From contig DJMN01000022.1 of the NCBI GenBank assembly GCA_002435385.1, forward strand, positions 26,872 through 42,184: DNA of 15,313 bases, written 5' to 3'. This DNA is from Patescibacteria group bacterium UBA6489 (GTDB lineage Bacteria; Patescibacteriota; Gracilibacteria; BD1-5; UBA6164). Made by a program: the position numbers and the translations under genes. The notes beneath the pieces are model-generated. The model was not told the DNA's origin. It made no database searches and saw only the letters and a list, made by a program, of their open reading frames with translations. Shown here one piece after another: positions 9,774 to 15,313 of this stretch. Numbering within the stretch: position 1 is the first letter of the stretch; every line of letters starts with the position of its first letter.

Positions 9774-10937
9774 ATGAAATTAGTATTGTTCGTAGTCAGA
9801 TTAGTTTTATCACTTCGTTATAAAATTAAAATAAAATGAACTGAAAATTTACAACATAATTGACCCATTTTAATTTTACCTAATCATGTAGCACTAGTTG
9901 ATCCAAGAATAATGATTTCATTTTTATGAAAATATTTAAAAGTATCACCAGTAGCATCAGAAAAATATTACAGTAAACCAGTATTAAAGCAAGTTATGGA
10001 CTTAGTTTGAACAGTACCAATATGAGAAATGGAGAACTGAGCTAGTAGTGAAGAAGTGAAAAAAGTTTTTTGAGCCATAACAAATGCATTAAAAAACTGA
10101 AAAAATATACTTATCTATCCATCAGGACAAATCTATAGACAATGATACGAAAGTATAAAATGAAAACAATCAGTATACAACATAGTAAATCAGATGCCAG
10201 AAAGCACAAAAGTAGTATGAGTTAGAATTAGATGACTTTGGGGAAGTATATGGTCTAAGGCTTGGGATAATTGAGAAACTACATTCTGACAAGCTTATCT
10301 AAAATGTATTTGGTATGTTATGGCTAATTTCACTTTTTTTGTTCCTAAAAGAAAAGTAAATATTGAAATCCAAGATTTAACAGAAGTTATTAATTCACAC
10401 AAAGAAAAAAATTTAAATGAATTCAACTCATTCTTAGAAAGATTTTACAACAGTGATAAAGATGTTAATGAAATAAATGAAAATGAAGAAAAAATTATAG
10501 AACCAATAAACTATATAAAACATTATTTTTATTACGATGATGTAAAAGATAGATTAGAACCTGAAATTATAACAGGTTCAGAAAAGGAATTAGGGGAGGT
10601 AAAAAATTATGATTTATCAGAAATAGATGATGATATAAAAAATAAAATTAAAGAAAAAATATGAGTTATCAAAGAAATAAGCATAGATAAAATTGAGGAT
10701 AATTCTAAATTAATTCTAGAATTATTCTTTGATAGCCTAGACTTAGCTGAGATAAAATCTTATGTACAAGCTAATTTTACTTGAGCATCAAATCCACCTA
10801 TTACAGATTTAAAAACAGTAGCAGATGTATATGTGATGGCAGTTTGAAAAAGTGAAAATGAGGAAAAAATGAAAGAATGTAATTGGGAAAAAGATGAAAG
10901 GGGAAAGGGGTTATTAGTTGAGAAGCTAGTTGGTTAG
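9774..10937 (+). CDS. PlsC-like lysophospholipid acyltransferase fused to an acyl carrier protein domain (387 aa)
   Basis: The N-terminal domain (about 1-235) is a glycerolipid acyltransferase: the catalytic NHxxxxD motif is NHVALVD (37-43), GTVPIGEME follows, and the substrate-binding block is YPSGQIYRQG (P116), with Ser-Gly-Gln where classical PlsC has Glu-Gly. GLWGS, FFVPKRKVNIE and LERFYN also fit the Aas-associated subfamily. After an acidic linker, residues about 296-360 form an acyl carrier domain: FFDSLDLAEI with the phosphopantetheine Ser321, then SNPPITDLKTVADVY. The fusion puts the acyl donor carrier on the acyltransferase. The upstream transferase and ligase would supply the arm and the acyl chain. 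It is the last gene of the cluster, 32 bp after the transporter and just before a terminator. TTTAATAAAAAATTAA precedes the ATG. Confidence 0.87.
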
Positions 10938-10948
10938 AATAAAGTAAA

Positions 10949-10981
10949 AAAAAGGTCCTAAACTTAGTTTAGGACCTTTTT
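10949..10981. terminator. Strong bidirectional terminator
   Basis: A perfect 14-bp stem (AAAAAGGTCCTAAA / TTTAGGACCTTTTT) surrounds the 5-nt loop CTTAG, with T-runs on both strands. It sits between two convergent genes: 11 bp after the acyltransferase-ACP stop and 1 bp from the stop of the minus-strand cytochrome b5 gene, so it should end transcription from both sides. Confidence 0.9.
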
Positions 10982-10982
10982 G

Positions 10983-11378
10983 CTATTTTAGGTTTCATAC
11001 TTTATATTCAATTAATATATCATCTTTTCAATAAGCATGTTGATTAGAATAAGCTTTATCAAATTCTTCCATAGTTCAACAGAATTTATCTAAAGGAGCT
11101 TTATGTTTACTTAAAAATTCTGTTATATCATATACAACTCATCTAGAAGTAACCCAACAATCCTCTTTAGTATTATGTTTTGCTAATTCCTCTTCTACAA
11201 TTTCTGTCATTTCTTGAATAGGATTTTCAGGTAAAACCTCTCAAGTAGACGAATTATTATCTTCTTCTATTTTTGCTGTATCTTCACCAGTATTTTCATT
11301 AGAACAACTAGTTAGAGAAGAAGTAAATAAAACTACAAGTAGGACTAACAATGCATTAAAAATTTTTAATTTTTTCAT
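10983..11378 (-). CDS. Cytochrome b5-like domain lipoprotein (131 aa)
   Basis: The protein has a lipoprotein signal (hydrophobic 8-22, lipobox LTSC with C25), an acidic linker to about residue 60, then one cytochrome b5-like domain. The core ELAKHNTKEDCWV, VVYDITEFLSKH and the tail YKVGNL follow the b5 fold order. The two expected haem-ligand histidines are present as H92 and H114 (NQHAYG). The usual HPGG is replaced by HKAP, and the region between the histidines contains a cysteine (C100). It is probably an envelope-anchored electron carrier or haem/ligand-binding protein; redox function is inferred from the family. The gene follows the SLH gene by 44 bp on the same strand and may be co-transcribed with it. 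Upstream there is only an A/T-rich tract. Confidence 0.82.
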
Positions 11379-11422
11379 AATAAAAAAGTTAAAAAATAAG
11401 AATTAATATTATTTAATTTTTA

Positions 11423-12532
11423 CTAATTATCAATAATTTCTTGTTTTATATTTCAATTAATTTTATATTCTATTATGTTATCAGTAACCCATCTAATAAA
11501 CTCTACATCATATGTTCTTACATCTAGAGTATCAAAATTATTAATACTTTTTTTTGTATAAAGACTAGAGGATTCAATTACATATATTCAACACATTCAC
11601 TCAAAACAATCTGATTTATACGCAAAATAATTTCAATTTTTAGAAAAACCAAGAGATTTATTTCCTAAATAATAGCTAGTTAGAATAGAAAAATATCAGT
11701 TCTCTAAATTTAAAACTCCAATAGCTTTATCAGGAGTAAGTACATCTGTCTCTATAGTAAAGAGTATCATATCTTTATTCGGAGAAATCATTATAGAAGA
11801 AAAATTAGCTTGTGACTTAAAAGAATCTTTATTTTCACAAAATGGCTTTCCATATGCAACATTTCAATCACCACATAACTGACTACTTGTTTTAAACCGA
11901 TTAAAAATCCTATCATCATCAATAGAAAGAGTAGCCTCTCATTCTGAAATTATACTTTTTCCATCTTCTGAAAGATAAATTGTACTAGTTCATAAATTTA
12001 AACCTTTTTTTGAAACAATAGCTTTCTTAGCAATATTAAATATCCATCATCTTTTAGCTGATGTATCATAATCATTAAAGAGAGAATCTATTAGTCATTC
12101 ATATAGAGCCTTATTTACATATCATTCCCTCCAATCGATGGCATCGTCCCTTTCTAAATCAATAGGTTTAAATATCATTTTTAATGATTCTATTTTAGAT
12201 ATATTATCATCAGGTCTAAAGCTATCATTAGCAGCTAACATTCAATTATCTAAAGCAATCTCAGCATATTTACATCACCACCCTGAAATATCAGAAAACT
12301 TTCATTCGCATTTTTCAACTATATCAAGTCATGACATTCTCATCATAACTTTTAACATCTCTTGTCTTGATATATTTTGATCTAACTTATATTCATTTTC
12401 ATTTTCTTGATTAACTATAATTCCAGCATATGATAAAAAGTTTGCAGAATCCAGTTCTTCTTGAGAATAAGCATAGATACTTCCTATAAACAATAATAAG
12501 ATAAAAGAGGTAAGTAATATATATTTTTTCAT
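11423..12532 (-). CDS. Secreted SLH-domain protein (369 aa)
   Basis: A signal peptide (about 1-21, hydrophobic, ending near SIYAYS) is followed by three S-layer-homology-like repeats. Repeat 1 is about 29-68 (AGIIV ... ISRQEMLKVMMRM), repeat 2 about 78-118 (FSDISGWCKYAEIALDNGML ... ISKIESLKMI) and repeat 3 about 130-168 (WREGYVNKALYEGLI ... RGWIFNIAKKA). Residues about 180-369 are unassigned, beta-rich in character, with DGKSIISEGEATLS and SPNKDMILFTIET segments that could belong to a propeller-like fold. SLH repeats typically attach proteins to the cell wall polymer, so a surface location is likely. The start at 12532 is preferred over ATG 12565 because a TATAAT (12572-12567) would place the transcript start near 12560. 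Confidence 0.83.
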
Positions 12533-12566
12533 GATGAGTAAGTTAAAAACTAAAATACAAACCACT

Positions 12567-12623
12567 ATTATATGAATTTAGTGTAATCAGAGGAGAAGAT
12601 GATAATCATTTTTACACTAATTC
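12567..12623 (-). promoter_or_regulatory. Promoter region of the SLH gene with a hairpin and Fur-box-like core
   Basis: On the minus strand TATAAT (12572-12567) lies about 35 nt upstream of the chosen ATG. It sits at the edge of an inverted repeat: GAATTTAGTGTAA (12574-12586) pairs with TTACACTAATTC with one bulged T. Inside it is the palindrome ATGATAATCAT (12599-12609), identical to the centre of the classical Fur box, although the flanks do not continue the consensus. No clear -35 is seen. Regulation by a Fur-like protein is a guess. Confidence 0.4.
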
Positions 12624-12921
12624 CATGTATATATGTTATTTTTTTTAGAAAAAATGCAAAGAAATAATACACCAATTTTAAATCAGAAAAAATTTACATT
12701 TTCTAAAAAAATACTTAATATATTAAGTGTATAAAATATATTTCATATAACAATGAAAATGCAAACAGATCAAATGTAAACTTGTAAAAAATCCTTACAA
12801 GTTCAAAAAGAGTAAGACAGAGAAGTATAATGTTAAATTAAAAAGACTTTTTAAATTTTATCGTTGCTTGTATTGAGGATTGAAAAATAGTTGAATTTTT
12901 TGAAAGAGAATTTTGGCAGAA
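12624..12921. other. Gene-free stretch with hairpins
   Basis: I find no convincing reading frame on either strand. Structures visible are the palindrome ACTTAATATATTAAGT (12713-12728), a hairpin AACTTGTAA / TTACAAGTT (12779-12787, 12795-12803, 7-nt loop) and TTAAAAAG-A-CTTTTTAA (12838-12854), which might weakly terminate the minus-strand Nudix transcript. A small RNA is possible but no known class is recognisable. Confidence 0.5.
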
Positions 12922-13371
12922 TTAATAAAATAGGTAATTATTTCTCATTTTCTCAATAGCTTTCTTCAAAATACTAGTCTTTAGAACTACTTCATCATCT
13001 AAATTTATCAAAAGTAATCAATTAGCATCTCATCCGTTTTCAATATAACTAAGATTGAGATTTTCTTTCGTAATTTTTACTAGATAGATTATAGCAATAA
13101 TATGTTCATCTTTTTCTACTCATTTCCATGTATGTTTTACAAAATCCTCTTCAGCGGTTAATAGTTTTTCTATTTGAAAGTCTTCTTTTTTTAGTCATGT
13201 TTCTTCTTTTAATTCTCTTTCTAGTGCTTGCAAGTTAGTTTCTCTGTGTTCTATTTTTCATCATGGTAAATCATATAGACCAGTAAAAGGTCATCTTCAC
13301 TTTTTTATGACAAGTATTTTGTTTTTGTATTTTAAGACTGAGTAAACTCAGGTGCGGATTGTTTTTTGCAT
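12922..13371 (-). CDS. Nudix hydrolase (149 aa)
   Basis: The Nudix box is complete. The motif runs from G38 to L60, as GKIEHRE followed by seven residues and RELKEETGL, matching Gx5Ex7REUxEExGU. GPFTGLYDLPGG precedes and includes the first glycine. Both glycines of LPGG and that of EETG are TGA, which strongly supports the Gly assignment. At 149 aa it is a single Nudix domain, hydrolysing a nucleoside diphosphate linked to some moiety (for example oxidised dNTPs, ADP-ribose or capped nucleotides); the substrate cannot be told. It starts 11 bp after the stop of the DKNYY lipoprotein gene on the same strand, so the two are probably one transcript. Confidence 0.9.
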
Positions 13372-13382
13372 TTTTTTATAAA

Positions 13383-14543
13383 TTAAGCCTCACCATTTAT
13401 ATAAAAATCAAAGATTTTTTTAGTATTTAAATTTATTTTTGCCTGAAAGAAACAACTCCCACCATCATTTACGTAAAGAGCTTTTTCTTTCCGGTCTCTA
13501 GGTTCATTACAAAAATAATGTGCAGAAATAATTTTTTCTCATTTCCAATTTATAGAATTTCAAATTATTTGTACTCTATAACGTTCAAGAGGGAATATTG
13601 TTTTTCTATATATTTGTTTATTTTCAGGAGTCTGTTTGTCCTCTAAAAAGTTCTTAAGTAATTCTAAAGCTTTTTTAGTTTCGCTATCAGTTGGCTTAAA
13701 TTTATCTCAAATTATAGCAATCTTGTCATCATCATTTATTCTTTCACATTTTGAAATATCAACTATTTTTCAATAAGAGAAACAATTATCTTTGTCTCTA
13801 AAGTATTCTCCAAAGACTAGTTTAAAGGTTTCTGGATTCGCTTTTTCAACTTTATCAGTCTTATAATATATATGATTTTTATCTTTTGAATATCAGTTAT
13901 ATTTCAGGAGCTTAAAAGTTTCTACATCGGCTCAATTAATTTCTTCATTATCAAAAAATACAGAATTATTATCCTTTGAATAATTTATATATCCCTCACT
14001 TAAGAGTACAAATGTTTTAGAATCTGCTCATTCTAATTTTTTTCCTCTATAGTATACATAGTTTTTATCTTTAATAAACAGGCTACTATCTCAAACAACT
14101 TCAACACTACTTGAATCTAATCATTCTAAGATTTGTATTTTATCACTAATATCTAAATAATAAACATTATATTTATCTTTATATGTTCCATATGAATTTT
14201 CTAAAGTCTCAAATGTTTCAGAATCAGATCAATTTATTTTTCATCCTTTAAAATAAGCAGAATTTTTATCTTTAGCTATATTATAATCTAGAACTTCAAA
14301 ACTTTCAGTATCAGCTCACAAGATCTCATGTTTCAAATAGTAAACATTGTTTTTATCCTTTGAATATAGTCACTTTAAATTTTCAAGGGGGTCAGAATTA
14401 GAATATTTTTCTTTTTCTTCACTTCCTGTATTAGCTTCTTGAGCAGTACCTTCTGCTGCATTTTCTGTATTAGTTTCTTTATTCTCTGAGCAAGAGGCTA
14501 AAAATAAAGTAAGGATTAAAATTATAATTTTTAAGTTTTTCAT
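13383..14543 (-). CDS. DKNYY-repeat lipoprotein (386 aa)
   Basis: This is a lipoprotein with signal LTLFLASC (lipobox cysteine C18) and a Glu/Asn/Thr-rich tether to about residue 50. Residues about 55-270 consist of six or so repeats of the DKNYY type, each with a DKNxVYY strand and an ADxxTFExL strand (for example DKNNVYYLKHEILGADTESF, DKNYVYYRGKKLEGADSKTF). The domain occurs in surface proteins of Gram-negative and CPR bacteria but its role is not established. The C-terminal 110 residues have GEKIISAHYFCNEPRD and DGGSCFFQAKI with a pair of cysteines, and are unassigned. Ser17-Cys18 suggests envelope anchoring. Codons include CGG and CGT, unusual here. The gene lies 62 bp after the stop of the small membrane protein, beyond a terminator. 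Confidence 0.85.
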
Positions 14544-14592
14544 AGTTTTTTGTTAGTGTTAAGGTTTATTTTTTACCTAGGAATAAAAATTT

Positions 14593-14610
14593 AGTAAGAT
14601 AAATCTTACT
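14593..14610 (-). terminator. Short hairpin terminator after the small membrane protein gene
   Basis: AGTAAGAT and ATCTTACT pair with a 2-nt AA loop (effectively 4 nt). On the minus strand AAATTTTTATT follows. The hairpin overlaps the stop codon of the gene ending at 14606 and separates it from the DKNYY gene. Confidence 0.6.
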
Positions 14611-14854
14611 TTTTATTCTTTATTTTTTTATATGTTAATACTAGAGCTATAGTTAAAGAAATAATAAAAATAATTCCTAAGAAAATATTAAAATATATAT
14701 CATACATTCAAAAACAAGGGAAAGAGTTCATAGGATTTTGTTCACAAGGAAAGAAGTGATTAATTGTTCTTCAGAAGAAAAATCTTAAACTATCAATGAT
14801 GAATAAGATTCATGTGAATACACATATTGATATGTAAATTATTATTTTTTTCAA
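14606..14854 (-). CDS. Small two-helix membrane protein with TTG start (82 aa)
   Basis: The frame opens after a TAA and has no ATG until residue 42, so TTG at 14854 (TTG AAA AAA ATA) is the likely start, giving KKIIIYISICVFTG at the N-terminus. Two hydrophobic helices (about 4-20 and 53-74) flank a short loop with two cysteines (PCEQNPMNSFPC); the tail is basic (YKKIKNKK). TATAAT on the minus strand (14892-14887) lies about 33 nt before the TTG. It is not recognised as a family with known function. Several Gly codons are TGA. It is divergent from the gene starting at 14974. Confidence 0.55.
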
Positions 14855-14962
14855 GGGGATTTCTTTATGAAATATTTTATGATGGGATTATATTTAGAAA
14901 AAGAAAAAATGGAATTTTTGATTTTTATAAGAATATTTATATATTGCTATAAATTTAAAAAG

Positions 14963-14968
14963 TATAAT
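14963..14968 (+). promoter_or_regulatory. TATAAT -10 box close to the next start codon
   Basis: TATAAT lies 5 nt before ATG 14974, so transcription would begin at or inside the first codons. The message would be leaderless from 14974 or have a roughly 11-nt leader before the second ATG at 14986. No -35 is evident. Confidence 0.4.
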
Positions 14969-14973
14969 TAAAA

Positions 14974-15195
14974 ATGATTTTATTTATGAAAATTTTTATA
15001 ACAACATTATTAATATTATTCATACTAGGTCTTTCTCTTGTACAAGCTAGTTTCTATCCATTTAAAAACACTTTGTATTTTCAGAATAAACAGACAAAAG
15101 AGATAAAATATTTTGAAACTAGAAACTATAGTATAACGAAATTAAAAGATAAATATTTGCTAAATTCTCAAAACTCCCCAGTTTTTCAAAAATAA
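14974..15195 (+). CDS. Short secreted protein of unknown function (73 aa)
   Basis: The protein begins with a hydrophobic signal segment (about residues 4-25, FMKIFITTLLILFILGLSLV) ending QASF, a plausible signal peptidase site. About 48 mature residues follow, polar and lysine-rich (NKQTKEIKYFETR). Either ATG 14974 or ATG 14986 (MKIFITT) could start it; the second gives a more typical signal. A terminator follows 15 bp after the stop. It may be a real small secreted protein, but no family is recognised. Confidence 0.6.
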   Translation: MILFMKIFITTLLILFILGLSLVQASFYPFKNTLYFQNKQTKEIKYFETRNYSITKLKDKYLLNSQNSPVFQK

Positions 15196-15210
15196 ACATC
15201 TAAAACAAAG

Positions 15211-15239
15211 ATAACTGAGGCAAAACTCGGTTATTTTTA
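15211..15239 (+). terminator. Rho-independent terminator
   Basis: ATAACTGAG (15211-15219) pairs with CTCGGTTAT (15226-15233), one T/G wobble, loop GCAAAA, followed by TTTTT. It closes the short secreted-protein gene. The remaining bases to 15313 hold no feature I can support. Confidence 0.8.
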
Positions 15240-15313
15240 TTGGCATTATTTTTAGGTAATTTGTATATTCTCTGTAAACAATAAGAAATAAATTTAACAA
15301 TTGAATTTGAATT

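Noticed and set aside
12138..12380. Plus-strand open frame of 80 codons
   Set aside because: It is antisense to the SLH repeats, which are clearly coded on the minus strand.

Overview
The window most likely comes from a Candidate Phyla Radiation bacterium of the Absconditabacteria (SR1)/Gracilibacteria group. The DNA is very AT-rich. Every long reading frame is interrupted by TGA and becomes a complete protein only if TGA is read as glycine (genetic code 25). TGA falls at invariant glycines, for example both glycines of LPGG and the EETG glycine of a Nudix box, and the glycine of TGRLKR in an acyl-activating enzyme. TAA and TAG are the only stops. All coordinates and products below assume this code. 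I saw no tRNA, rRNA, CRISPR array or transposase gene.

Region 1 (1-5461, + strand) is a tandem array of at least four paralogous genes (one partial at the left edge, then 553, 557 and 560 aa). They encode cysteine-rich proteins with a zinc-ribbon-like CxxC/CPxC module at the N terminus and a CDKC/CEKC module at the C terminus. The ends are nearly identical between copies while the Cys/Asn-rich middles differ strongly. About 112 bp of spacer separates each pair. Each spacer is a long inverted repeat whose arms have changed together between copies, with a TATAAT sequence in the loop.

Region 2 (5595-10937, + strand) is a compact five-gene cluster ending in a strong terminator. In order it encodes an Aas-type acyl-ACP synthetase, an Sfp-type phosphopantetheinyl transferase, an unknown membrane protein, an MFS transporter and a PlsC-like acyltransferase fused to an acyl carrier protein domain. 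Together they look like a self-contained route for activating scavenged fatty acids and re-acylating lysophospholipids: the transferase makes the fused carrier holo, the ligase loads it, the acyltransferase uses it, and the transporter may bring in or flip the lipid. This would suit a host- or prey-dependent organism. The ligase gene carries an in-frame palindromic repeat resembling the spacer element of region 1.

Region 3 (10983-14854, - strand) is an envelope-oriented set: a cytochrome b5-like lipoprotein, an SLH-domain secreted protein, a Nudix hydrolase, a DKNYY-repeat lipoprotein and a small two-helix membrane protein with a TTG start. A structured gap of about 390 bp lies between the SLH gene and the Nudix gene. 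The window closes with a short secreted protein on the + strand and its terminator. Shine-Dalgarno sites are essentially absent; most starts are preceded by A/T-rich tracts.
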